Positions 25,996-35,008 of a DNA stretch of 64,000 nt are shown one piece after another. The stretch is taken from NCBI RefSeq assembly GCF_900099895.1, contig NZ_FNDY01000019.1, positions 1 through 64,000 on the forward strand, in the 5' to 3' direction. The position numbers and the translations under genes were made by a program. The number at the start of each line of letters is the position of its first letter. The first letter of the stretch is position 1. The notes under the pieces were generated by a model. The model was not told where the DNA came from and did not search any database. It was given only the letters and a program-made list of their open reading frames with translations. The DNA is from Paenibacillus naphthalenovorans (lineage in GTDB: Bacteria; Bacillota; Bacilli; Paenibacillales; NBRC-103111).

Positions 25996-27876
25996 ATGGC
26001 CAAAAAACAGTTTAAAGCCGAATCCAAAAGATTATTGGAAATGATGATTAACTCCATTTATACGCAGAGAGAGATTTTCCTAAGAGAGCTGATCTCGAAT
26101 GCGAGCGATGCCATTGACAAAATCTACTATAAAGCGCTGTCCGACGATCAATTGGTTTTTGATAAAGACAATTATTACATCAAAGTAAAGCCGGATAAGG
26201 CCAACCGGACATTGACCATCTCCGATACGGGGATCGGTATGACCAAAGAGGAGCTGGAGAATAACCTGGGGGTTATCGCCAAGAGCGGCTCATTGGCATT
26301 CAAGAAAGAAAACGAATTGAAGGATGGGCACAATATCATCGGTCAATTCGGGGTGGGATTTTATTCTGCTTTTATGGTAGCCGAAGTGGTTACGGTCATC
26401 AGCAAGGCTTTGGGCAGCGATGAGGCGTATAAGTGGGAATCCAGAGGAGCAGACGGGTATACGATTGAGCCATGCGAGAAAGCGACGGCAGGTACGGATA
26501 TTATTTTGAAAATTAAAGAGAATACGGAAGAGGATCAATACGACGAGTATCTTGAAGAGTATCGTTTAAGATCGATTATCAAAAAATACTCCGATTTTAT
26601 CCGGTACCCCATAAAGATGGATGTGAAAGGGCAGCGGCCTAAAGAAGGCAGCGACAATGAATTCGAAGAATATGTTGAAGAACAAACCATCAACAGCATG
26701 GTTCCGATTTGGCGGAAAAACAAGAACGAGCTTACGCCGGAAGACTATGAAAATTTCTACACCGAGAAACGCTACGGGTTCGATAAGCCTCTAAAGCATA
26801 TTCATATTAGTGCCGACGGTGCCGTGGTGTATAATGCCATTCTGTTTATCCCGGAGAATACGCCGTTCGATTATTATACGAAGGAATATGAGAAAGGCCT
26901 GGAGCTGTATTCCAACGATGTGCTGATCATGAATAAGTGTCCCGATCTGCTTCCCGACTATTTCAGCTTTGTTAAGGGAATGGTGGATTCCGAGGATTTA
27001 TCGCTCAACATTTCCAGAGAGATTCTGCAGCATGACCGGCAATTGAGCCTCATCGCCAAAAACATCAAGAACAAAATCAAGAGCCAGCTGCAAAGCTTAT
27101 TGAAGGATGAAAGAGAGAAGTATGAAAAATTCTATAAGGCCTTTGGCAGACAGCTGAAATTCGGGGTATACAGCGATTTCGGCGCCAATAAAGAGATGCT
27201 GCAGGATCTGCTGATGTTCTACTCCTCCAAAGAGAAGAAGCTGGTCACCCTGGATGAGTACGTGTCGAGAATGCCTGAGGATCAAAAATACATCTACTAT
27301 GCCTCCGGGGAATCGATTGAACGCATCGAGAAGCTTCCTCAAACCGAGCTGGTAGCCGACAAGGGATATGAGATCCTATACTTTACCGATGATATCGATG
27401 AGTTCGCCGTCAAAATGCTCATGACCTACAAAGAAAAAGAATTTAAATCGGTATCGAGCGGCGACCTGGGAATTGAACCGGATGCAAGCGAAAACACGTC
27501 GGATGCAGAAGAGGGCGAAACCAAAGACCTCTTTGAATATATGAAAAACATACTGAAGGATAAAGTGAAGCATGTCAAAGCATCCAAGAGACTGAAGACC
27601 CATCCTGTCTGCCTGTCTACGGAGGGCGAATTAACGATTGAAATGGAAAAGATCCTCAAAGCCATGCCTAGCGGCCAGGATGTCAAAGCGGACAAGATTC
27701 TGGAGATCAACATCCATCATGAGGTATTCCAATCCTTAAAGGATGCTTATGCAAACGATAAAGAGAAACTCAATCTGTATACAAATCTGTTGTACAACCA
27801 GGCACTGTTAATCGAAGGATTGCCGATCCAGGATCCCGTCGAATTCACCAACGATATTTGCAAAATCATGGTTTAA
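25996..27876 (+). CDS. htpG: Molecular chaperone HtpG (HSP90 family)
   Basis: A 626-residue HSP90. The ATP-binding domain covers residues 1-210 ([42 protein letters not shown]), followed by the middle domain with [10 protein letters not shown] and a dimerising C-terminal domain; it has no organelle or EEVD-type tail. It refolds or remodels client proteins with ATP. AAAGGAG at 25981-25987 fixes the ATG at 25996. It is monocistronic, with its own promoter, CIRCE and terminator. In Bacillus subtilis htpG is not under HrcA, so direct CIRCE control is notable. Confidence 0.97.
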   Translation: MAKKQFKAESKRLLEMMINSIYTQREIFLRELISNASDAIDKIYYKALSDDQLVFDKDNYYIKVKPDKANRTLTISDTGIGMTKEELENNLGVIAKSGSLAFKKENELKDGHNIIGQFGVGFYSAFMVAEVVTVISKALGSDEAYKWESRGADGYTIEPCEKATAGTDIILKIKENTEEDQYDEYLEEYRLRSIIKKYSDFIRYPIKMDVKGQRPKEGSDNEFEEYVEEQTINSMVPIWRKNKNELTPEDYENFYTEKRYGFDKPLKHIHISADGAVVYNAILFIPENTPFDYYTKEYEKGLELYSNDVLIMNKCPDLLPDYFSFVKGMVDSEDLSLNISREILQHDRQLSLIAKNIKNKIKSQLQSLLKDEREKYEKFYKAFGRQLKFGVYSDFGANKEMLQDLLMFYSSKEKKLVTLDEYVSRMPEDQKYIYYASGESIERIEKLPQTELVADKGYEILYFTDDIDEFAVKMLMTYKEKEFKSVSSGDLGIEPDASENTSDAEEGETKDLFEYMKNILKDKVKHVKASKRLKTHPVCLSTEGELTIEMEKILKAMPSGQDVKADKILEINIHHEVFQSLKDAYANDKEKLNLYTNLLYNQALLIEGLPIQDPVEFTNDICKIMV

Positions 27877-27885
27877 TATAACAGA

Positions 27886-27921
27886 ATAACCCGATTCGGG
27901 CGCAAGCCCGGGTCGGGTTAT
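27886..27921 (+). terminator. Rho-independent terminator of htpG
   Basis: ATAACCCGATTCGGGC and GCCCGGGTCGGGTTAT form a 16-bp stem (one mismatch) with a GCAA tetraloop, followed by TTG. It lies 10 bases after the stop. Confidence 0.85.
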
Positions 27922-28050
27922 TTGTCGTTGTCTCCCTGACGCACCGTGCATGGGATATGTCCAAAGAAGGACTTTCCTGTAGACAGAAGAATAAGTAATA
28001 TACAGAAAAATAGTGCTGGATGACCAAGGGGAAACACAGGAGGCAAACTC

Positions 28051-29964
28051 ATGAATCAATTGGCTATGAAAACATTCAATACGACACAAGTCAACCTCGA
28101 GAAAATAGCGGCGCTGTTTCCCAATGTGATTACGGAGACAAGAGATCGTCAAGGGAAATTGATCCGCGCGATCGATTTTGATTTGTTAAAACAGGAGCTG
28201 TCCGATGTCCTTGTCGAAGGAGAGAAAGAACGATACCAGCTGACCTGGCCGGGCAAGAAAGAGGCGATCCTCAACGCCAATACGCCCATCGATAAAACGC
28301 TGCGGCCGGTCAAAGAAGACAGTGTCGATTGGGACAGCACGCAAAATCTGTACATCGAAGGCGACAACCTCGAAGTGCTGAAGCTGCTGCAGGAGTCCTA
28401 TTTACATAAGATCAAAATGATTTACATTGATCCCCCGTACAATACAGGAAAGGATTTCATTTATAAGGACGATTTCAAATCGTCTGCCGATGTCTATTTG
28501 GCGGCGTCGGGACAAGTCGATTCCGAAGGGAATAGACTGGTTCAGAATACCGAATCCAATGGAAAATTCCATAGTGACTGGTTAACCATGATGTATTCCA
28601 GGCTTAAAGTATCCAAGAACTTGTTAAGAGACGACGGAATCGTGTTTATCAGTATCGACGAAAGCGAGCATCCAAGACTGCGCCTGTTGTGCGATGAGAT
28701 ATTTGGAATCAAAAACCATATCGCGGACCTGGTTTGGCAAAATAAAAAGGGCGGGGGAAACGATTCCAGGCATGTCGCCGTCGAGCATGAATATATTCTG
28801 GTTTACGCCAAAAATAAAGAGATGGTCGATGAGCTTTATGAAATGTACTCCGACGACTATTTGAAGCGCTACAAAGAGGAAGACTCGGAAGGTAAATTTT
28901 ATTGGGACACATTTAAAAGAAAATCGGGGAAGCAATATTATCCGATTACCTGCCCGGACGGCACCGTCCTGGAATTGGACGAAAACGGCAATCCGATCAG
29001 CTGGCTCCGGTCGGAGAAAAGGTTTAAAGAAGACCTGGCCAAAGGAGAAATCCGGATCATTAAAGTCGGCGAGAACTGGTCGGTCCAGTTTAAACAACGA
29101 TTGCCCAAAGGCAAGACGCCCAGAAGCATCTATAAATCCGGCGCCATGCTGGATGAGAATGGAACAACCAGCGACGGCAGCAGCGATTTGCTCCGGCTAT
29201 TCGGCAAAGACGTGTTTTCTAACCCGAAGCCCGTCAGCTTAATCAAGCATCTGATCGGCTTTGGCATAGGCTCCGAGGATCTGGCCCTCGATTTCTTCTC
29301 CGGCTCCGGTACACTGGCCCATGCGATCATGGAATTAAACGCGGAGGATAACGGCCGCAGAAAATTTATTCTGGTGCAGCTGCAGGAAGATATTGACGCG
29401 ATGTACAATCAGGCCGAACAAAACCGGAAAATGATCTTCAAAAATGCGATAGATACGTTAAACGAACTGAACCGCCCTCATTACTTAACGGAGCTGGGTA
29501 AAGAGCGCATCCGCCGCGCCGCCGGGAAAATCAAAGAGGAGACCGGAGCGGACATAGATTATGGCTTCCGGGTATACCGTACGGATTCCTCCAATATGAA
29601 GGATGTCTACTATACGCCGGCCGAGCTGGGTCAAGTGGATCTTGCGGATTTGGCATCCAACATCAAGGAAGACCGGATCGGGGAAGATCTGCTCGTTCAA
29701 GTGATGCTGGAATGCGGCCTGGAGCTTTCATTGCCCATGGAAACAAAGGAAGTTGAAGGGAAGACCGTTCATCATGTGGCAGGCGGCTCCTTGATCGCCT
29801 GCTTCGATGAAGACATCACGGAATCGGTCATGAAGAAGATTGCAATGGAACAGCCTCAGCGTGTCGTATTCCGCGACAGCTCTTTTAGGGACGACGCCGC
29901 ACGCATCAACGTGGAAGAACTGTTCAAGCTGCTTTCTCCGGGCACGGAAATCCAGGTGCTGTAA
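28051..29964 (+). CDS. mod: Type III restriction-modification system methyltransferase (Mod)
   Basis: A 637-residue DNA methyltransferase of the beta class, with the catalytic motif DPPY (about residue 127, YIDPPYNTGKDF) preceding the AdoMet-binding motif FFSGSGTLAHAI (about residues 415-425). The stretch between them holds the probable target recognition domain. It methylates adenine in an asymmetric site on one strand and is needed by the Res subunit for recognition. GGAGG at 28039-28043 supports the ATG. The recognition sequence cannot be read off. Confidence 0.9.
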   Translation: MNQLAMKTFNTTQVNLEKIAALFPNVITETRDRQGKLIRAIDFDLLKQELSDVLVEGEKERYQLTWPGKKEAILNANTPIDKTLRPVKEDSVDWDSTQNLYIEGDNLEVLKLLQESYLHKIKMIYIDPPYNTGKDFIYKDDFKSSADVYLAASGQVDSEGNRLVQNTESNGKFHSDWLTMMYSRLKVSKNLLRDDGIVFISIDESEHPRLRLLCDEIFGIKNHIADLVWQNKKGGGNDSRHVAVEHEYILVYAKNKEMVDELYEMYSDDYLKRYKEEDSEGKFYWDTFKRKSGKQYYPITCPDGTVLELDENGNPISWLRSEKRFKEDLAKGEIRIIKVGENWSVQFKQRLPKGKTPRSIYKSGAMLDENGTTSDGSSDLLRLFGKDVFSNPKPVSLIKHLIGFGIGSEDLALDFFSGSGTLAHAIMELNAEDNGRRKFILVQLQEDIDAMYNQAEQNRKMIFKNAIDTLNELNRPHYLTELGKERIRRAAGKIKEETGADIDYGFRVYRTDSSNMKDVYYTPAELGQVDLADLASNIKEDRIGEDLLVQVMLECGLELSLPMETKEVEGKTVHHVAGGSLIACFDEDITESVMKKIAMEQPQRVVFRDSSFRDDAARINVEELFKLLSPGTEIQVL

Positions 29965-29979
29965 GGAAGGTGAGCTGAC

Positions 29980-32900
29980 ATGAGAATAAAATTCAAGCAC
30001 CAACCGTTTCAGCTGGATGCCGTCAAAAGCGTTGTCGGCGCGTTTTACGGGCAGCCTAACGAATCCTCCCGTTTCACGCTGGATAAGGGCAGACGGCAGA
30101 AGGCCGAATATGCGGGGGATTTGTTTCAAACGGCAAATAACGAACCGGAATATGGATTTAAAAATCATGCCATCAAGCTGCCCGATCATGACATACTCCG
30201 CAATATCCAAGCCGTACAACGCGAGAACGGATTGAAAATATCGGAGCGGCTCGAAGGCCAATATAACCTGACGGTCGAAATGGAAACCGGTACGGGCAAG
30301 ACCTACACCTATATCCGGACGATGTTTGAGCTGTACAAGAAATACGGATGGAGCAAATTCATCATCGTTGTCCCGTCCATCGCCATCCGGGAAGGCGTAC
30401 TCAAGACGTTTCAAATGACGGAAGATCATTTTATGGCCGAATACGGGTCGAAGGTTCGATATTTTGTCTACAACTCCAAGCAATTGCATCATATCGAGAG
30501 GTTTGCCGCCGATGCCGGCATCAATGTCATGATTATTAATTCGCAAGCGTTTGCAGCCAGAGGGCAGGATGCAAGACGGATTTACATGGAGCTGGATGAA
30601 TTCCATACCCGCAGACCCATGGATGTGATTGCCGGCACGAATCCGATCCTGATCATTGACGAGCCGCAATCGGTGGAAGGCCAGAAGACCAAGGAATCGC
30701 TCAAATTATTCAATCCGCTGTTCACCCTGCGATATTCGGCCACCCACCGGGAGGAATATAACAAGGTTTACCGGCTCGACGCCTTGGATGCATACAATAT
30801 GAAGCTCGTGAAAAAGATCAGCGTCAAGGGCATCTCGGTGAAAGGGACAAGCGGAACCGAAAGCTACCTGTATCTCGAAGGCATCGATGTCAGCGATAAA
30901 CATGCTCCCATAGCCCGGCTTGAGCTGGAAATCCGCACAAAAACCGGCTTGAGCAAAAAAACGCTGAGAATCAGAAGCGGCGACGACATGTATCCATTAT
31001 CCGGCCGGCTGGAACAGTACAGAGGCTATAAGGTGTCCGAAATCAACGGTCGGAACAATACGGTGAGCTTCATTAACGGGGTTACGCTGCGGGCCGGTGA
31101 CGTCCAGGGCGACGTGAGCGAGCTGCATTTGCGGCGAATCCAGATTCGGGAAACGATTAAATCCCATTTGGAGAAGGAGCGGGTGCTGTTCTATAAAGGG
31201 ATCAAAGTGCTGTCGCTCTTCTTCATCGATGAGGTTGCCAAATACCGGCAGTATGATCAGGACGGCAGCGAACATAATGGCGTGTACGCCGGCATGTTCG
31301 AAGAGGAATATATGGATCTCCTGAACGAGCAGCTGTCGCTGGGTTCGGACGATCCGTACGTTCAGTATTTAAACGGAATTCATGTAAAAGAGACGCACAA
31401 AGGGTACTTCTCCATCGACAAGAGGAGCAGCCGGTTCATTGATTCCAAAGTATCCGCCAGAGAGACGGATTCGGATGATGCCGACGCCTACGATTTGATC
31501 ATGCGGGACAAGGAGAGGCTGCTGAGCTTCGAGGAACCGACACGGTTTATTTTCTCGCATTCCGCCTTGAAAGAAGGCTGGGATAATCCGAACGTGTTCC
31601 AGATATGCACGCTGAAGTACAGCGATTCCGCCGTCAAAAAAAGGCAGGAGGTAGGCCGGGGCCTCAGACTGTGCGTCAACCGGCATGGGGAGCGGATCGA
31701 TTCCAGCGTCCCCGGTATCGACGTGCATGAGATCAACGTCTTGACAGTAATCGCCAGCGAATCCTATGAGCAATTCGCCAAGCAGCTCCAGCATGAAATT
31801 GCCGCTGCTTTATCGGACCGGCCCCGCAAGGCGGATATGGGCTTCTTTATGGACAAGGTGTTAACAAACGCCCGCGGCGAGCCATTGAAAATCGGCGAAA
31901 AGCTGGCCGCCAAATTGCAGTATACGTTCATAAAGAACGGCTATGTCGACGATCAGTTCCGGTTAACGGATGATTATTATGCCGCAGTTGAACGGCAAGA
32001 CGTCAAGCTGCCTAATGAACTGTTGCCTTATAAAGAACCGCTCATCGAGATGATCAAAACGATATATGCAGCAGGCAAGGAGGAAATGACGGAGAATGAC
32101 CGGGACCGCAATATCCCGTCCGTCACCGTGAACGGCAACTTCTACAAAAAAGAGTTTAAGGAGCTGTGGGATCGGATCAACCGCAAATCGGTCTATACCG
32201 TCCGGTTCGATTCCGGCGAGCTGGTTCGAAATTGTATCGCGGCATTGGATGCCGACTTGCGGGTTCCCTCCGTACGTTATGCCGTCCAGCATGGAGTAAT
32301 GAACCGGATCGAGTCAAGGGAGCAGTTGAGGCAGGGTGAGGCGTTTGTGACCCGAAAGACGCAGACGGAGTTTGTTCACAGGGAGGCGTCCTCTAGGATC
32401 AAATACGATTTGATCGGCAAGCTGATGGATGAGACGCGGCTCACACGAAAGACGATTGCGTCTATCCTGGCCGGAGTGAAGCAGAACACCTTTCTGCAGT
32501 TCAGGGAAAACCCGGAGGAATTTATCATTCGGGCGGCCAAGCTGATCAATGAACAAAAGGCGACTACCATCATCGAATCGATCACCTATGACGTTGTGAA
32601 TGAGACGTTCCATACGGACATATTTACCCAAAATACGCTGAAGGGACAGTTGGGCCACAATGCCGTTTCCGCCGAGAAGCACATTTACGATTATGTCGTG
32701 ACCGATTCCAAAATCGAGAGGGCCTTCGCCCAGGCGCTGGATACGAGCCAGGAAGTGCAGATTTATGCCAAGCTGCCGCGCGGCTTCTTCATCCCGACTC
32801 CGGTAGGTAATTACAACCCCGATTGGGCCATTGTGTTCAAGGAAGGCACGGTAAGGCACATTTACTTTATTGCGGAGACCAAGGGCTCGATCGACTCGAT

Positions 32901-33030
32901 GGAACTGAGAGAAGTGGAGAAGGCGAAGATCGAATGTGCCCGCAAGCATTTTGCCCGATTAAGCACGGGACAATTGAAGTACGATGTGGTCAATAATTAC
33001 GAGAAGCTGCTGGAGATTGTAAAAGGATAA
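29980..33030 (+). CDS. res: Type III restriction enzyme Res subunit (helicase-endonuclease)
   Basis: A 1016-residue superfamily 2 helicase fused to an endonuclease. It shows Walker A METGTGKTYTYIRTM (about residue 100), motif II as IIDEPQ (about 226), motif III-like RYSATHRE, motif VI EVGRGLRLCVN (about 557), and a C-terminal PD-ExK nuclease reading NPDWAIV and IAETKG (about 945-970). It cuts DNA after ATP-driven communication between two unmethylated sites. It begins 15 bases after mod with GGAAGGTG as ribosome site, so the pair is one operon and appears intact. Confidence 0.92.
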   Translation: MRIKFKHQPFQLDAVKSVVGAFYGQPNESSRFTLDKGRRQKAEYAGDLFQTANNEPEYGFKNHAIKLPDHDILRNIQAVQRENGLKISERLEGQYNLTVEMETGTGKTYTYIRTMFELYKKYGWSKFIIVVPSIAIREGVLKTFQMTEDHFMAEYGSKVRYFVYNSKQLHHIERFAADAGINVMIINSQAFAARGQDARRIYMELDEFHTRRPMDVIAGTNPILIIDEPQSVEGQKTKESLKLFNPLFTLRYSATHREEYNKVYRLDALDAYNMKLVKKISVKGISVKGTSGTESYLYLEGIDVSDKHAPIARLELEIRTKTGLSKKTLRIRSGDDMYPLSGRLEQYRGYKVSEINGRNNTVSFINGVTLRAGDVQGDVSELHLRRIQIRETIKSHLEKERVLFYKGIKVLSLFFIDEVAKYRQYDQDGSEHNGVYAGMFEEEYMDLLNEQLSLGSDDPYVQYLNGIHVKETHKGYFSIDKRSSRFIDSKVSARETDSDDADAYDLIMRDKERLLSFEEPTRFIFSHSALKEGWDNPNVFQICTLKYSDSAVKKRQEVGRGLRLCVNRHGERIDSSVPGIDVHEINVLTVIASESYEQFAKQLQHEIAAALSDRPRKADMGFFMDKVLTNARGEPLKIGEKLAAKLQYTFIKNGYVDDQFRLTDDYYAAVERQDVKLPNELLPYKEPLIEMIKTIYAAGKEEMTENDRDRNIPSVTVNGNFYKKEFKELWDRINRKSVYTVRFDSGELVRNCIAALDADLRVPSVRYAVQHGVMNRIESREQLRQGEAFVTRKTQTEFVHREASSRIKYDLIGKLMDETRLTRKTIASILAGVKQNTFLQFRENPEEFIIRAAKLINEQKATTIIESITYDVVNETFHTDIFTQNTLKGQLGHNAVSAEKHIYDYVVTDSKIERAFAQALDTSQEVQIYAKLPRGFFIPTPVGNYNPDWAIVFKEGTVRHIYFIAETKGSIDSMELREVEKAKIECARKHFARLSTGQLKYDVVNNYEKLLEIVKG

Positions 33031-33079
33031 TTCCCGTGCGAGCATGGTTCATAAGGTTCGCCGGAAAAAATTGCAAAAT

Positions 33080-33118
33080 GCCTTTGTGTCCGAACCGTTC
33101 GGGCTCAAAGGCTTTTTT
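33080..33118 (+). terminator. Rho-independent terminator after res
   Basis: GCCTTTG and TCCGAA pair with TTCGGG and CAAAGGC in a two-part stem, then TTTTTT. Confidence 0.8.
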
Positions 33119-33166
33119 ATGGAGCGTTTTTTTGTGAACAAAATGGGGTTCTTGCAAAAAAAAACA

Positions 33167-33196
33167 TTGACGTTGATAATCATTATCAATTAGAAT
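33167..33196 (+). promoter_or_regulatory. Promoter with overlapping Fur box ahead of the AraC/siderophore regulator
   Basis: TTGACG at 33167 and TAGAAT at 33191 (18-base spacer) make a sigma-A promoter. Between them, TTGATAATCATTATCAA at 33173-33189 is a perfect 8-1-8 dyad of the Fur-box type, so iron-loaded Fur would block RNA polymerase. Confidence 0.88.
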
Positions 33197-33253
33197 GTGA
33201 CTTTGTAATGATATTGCAATAGCCGTCGATATATAGAAAGGAGTCATGGGATC

Positions 33254-34879
33254 ATGATTTCGACATTCATCAACGATCAAGCGGCATATACACCAATGGA
33301 GAACATGTGGTTTAAGCTCCACGATGTTTGGCATATACAGAAGCGTAATACGTGCTGGAATTTTAAATCGAATAAGCTGGATTTCCATATGCTTTTTATC
33401 CCGATCGGCGGGCTGGGCCATGTAAGCATCAACGGTCACAATTATGGGCTGCGGTCCGGATTTATCGTGGTATGCAGGGCGGGTCAAGAGGTCCGGGCAG
33501 AAGCCGCCGTTCAGGATGAGGACGGGATATATATCGTTTGTTTCGAATCCGGATTTGCAGTGTTGGAGACAGCCAACGATCAACCGGACCGTTCGGAAAG
33601 CTTATTTCCGTTCAGCGGCGACATTGACTTCACTCCGAGCCACGCCGATCTTGCACTTTGCGATACGATGGCCCGCTGCTGGCATAGTAAAAACAAGATG
33701 GAGCGCCTGCGCAGTCAGGCCGCTTTTCATGAATTGCTTTACAGCATCATGCAAAGCCGCCTTTTAAAAAACGTCAAGGGCTGGAACAAGGAACTTGTAG
33801 CTGCAAAAGCTTTCATGGAGCGGCATTATGAACAGGCTATCGACATAGAACAGCTGGCGGGCTCGATGCAGGTCAGTTCCCGTCATTTTAGGCGGTTGTT
33901 TAAGGATACTTACGGAATTAGCGCGATGGATTACATTAATGAGCTGCGTATGAATAAGGCGAAACAATTGATGGAAAAGGGCTGCATGCCCATAGAAGAA
34001 ATTGCGCGGCAGACCGGATATAACAACGAGAGTCACTTCAGGCGCATGTTTAGAAAGCAGGTGGGCATTCCGCCTGCCCTTTATCTGAAAAACCGGCAAA
34101 TGAAAGTGGCGGCATACAATTGGTCTAACTTGGGGCAATTGCTGCCGCTTCATATCATTCCGCAGGCAGCCCCGATGGACCAGTATTGGACCGACCACTA
34201 CCGCAGAAAATACGGGGCCGACGTTACGGTACCCTTGGGACACCGGTATGATTTTAACCGCGAGGCGCTGAGCCGTTTTGGCCCCGATTGCATCATTGGA
34301 ATCGATGCCTACGTAACGCCGGAGGAGCAAGAAAGGCTTGGGCAGATCGCGCGGACGTTTTTCGTGCCTTGGCTGACCGGAAGCTGGCGTGACCATTTGC
34401 GTCTGATAGCGGAATTTCTGGATCGGGGAAGAGAAGCGGAGGCATGGCTCGATAAGTATGACGACAAGGCCGGCCTTGTCTCGGATAAGGTAAACCGCCT
34501 GATCCGTCAGGATGATCTGCTTACGATCATGATCGATAGAAAAGGATGCTACCGCTGGGTAAACCGGAGAGAGGATCCGGCTGCGCTGCCCTTTGCTCCG
34601 CGTCGCATCGATCAGCTCCCTTCAGACTTTATACGGATGACTGCGGATGAATTACAGGATTGGGAGGCCGGGCGCATACTGATCCTGCTGTCAGAGGATG
34701 TCATGTCAAGAGTAACCTGGCATGAACTTCAGCAGACGCAGCATTGGAAGAATTTAAAGGCTGTTCGCGGACAGCGGGTTCATATCGTTACCATTGGCCC
34801 TTGGTTCGAGTACACGGCTTACAATCATGGAATGATTCTTGATCAAATCATGGGTATTTGTGGGCATGTTCTTCCGTGA
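33254..34879 (+). CDS. AraC-family regulator with siderophore-binding domain (Btr/YbbB type)
   Basis: A 541-residue fusion. There is a cupin-like N-terminal part, a double AraC HTH at about residues 180-280 (IDIEQLAGSMQVSSRHFRRLFKDTYG, PIEEIARQTGYNNESHFRRMFRKQVGIPPALY), and a C-terminal ferri-siderophore-binding fold (about 290-541; LSRFGPDCIIGIDAY, WLTGSWRDHLRLIAEFL). This layout is that of Btr, which senses a siderophore and activates its uptake genes. The Fur box fits. No siderophore importer lies next to it in the window; the next gene is a Fur-box SLH protein. AAAGGAG lies 10 bases before the ATG. Confidence 0.87.
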   Translation: MISTFINDQAAYTPMENMWFKLHDVWHIQKRNTCWNFKSNKLDFHMLFIPIGGLGHVSINGHNYGLRSGFIVVCRAGQEVRAEAAVQDEDGIYIVCFESGFAVLETANDQPDRSESLFPFSGDIDFTPSHADLALCDTMARCWHSKNKMERLRSQAAFHELLYSIMQSRLLKNVKGWNKELVAAKAFMERHYEQAIDIEQLAGSMQVSSRHFRRLFKDTYGISAMDYINELRMNKAKQLMEKGCMPIEEIARQTGYNNESHFRRMFRKQVGIPPALYLKNRQMKVAAYNWSNLGQLLPLHIIPQAAPMDQYWTDHYRRKYGADVTVPLGHRYDFNREALSRFGPDCIIGIDAYVTPEEQERLGQIARTFFVPWLTGSWRDHLRLIAEFLDRGREAEAWLDKYDDKAGLVSDKVNRLIRQDDLLTIMIDRKGCYRWVNRREDPAALPFAPRRIDQLPSDFIRMTADELQDWEAGRILILLSEDVMSRVTWHELQQTQHWKNLKAVRGQRVHIVTIGPWFEYTAYNHGMILDQIMGICGHVLP

Positions 34880-34957
34880 AGCATTCGGACGCCGATGATT
34901 TAAAACCTGTCCGAAAAGATCATATACAAAAAGACAAGGCGTAACTTATACTTCTTG

Positions 34958-34980
34958 TTGATAATGATTATCTTTATCAA
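34958..34980 (+). promoter_or_regulatory. Fur box ahead of the SLH surface protein
   Basis: TTGATAATGATTATC continuing into TTTATCAA contains GATAATGATTATC, close to the classical Fur consensus. It lies 28 bases before the start codon, with a possible -10 (TATACT at 34947) just upstream. Confidence 0.85.
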
Positions 34981-35008
34981 TGAGTGGTGAAAGGATGAAT
35001 TGTTTTTT

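Noticed and set aside
29728..30669. 313-codon minus-strand frame opposite mod and res
   Set aside because: It spans the junction of two clearly coding genes on the other strand and shows no recognisable domain.
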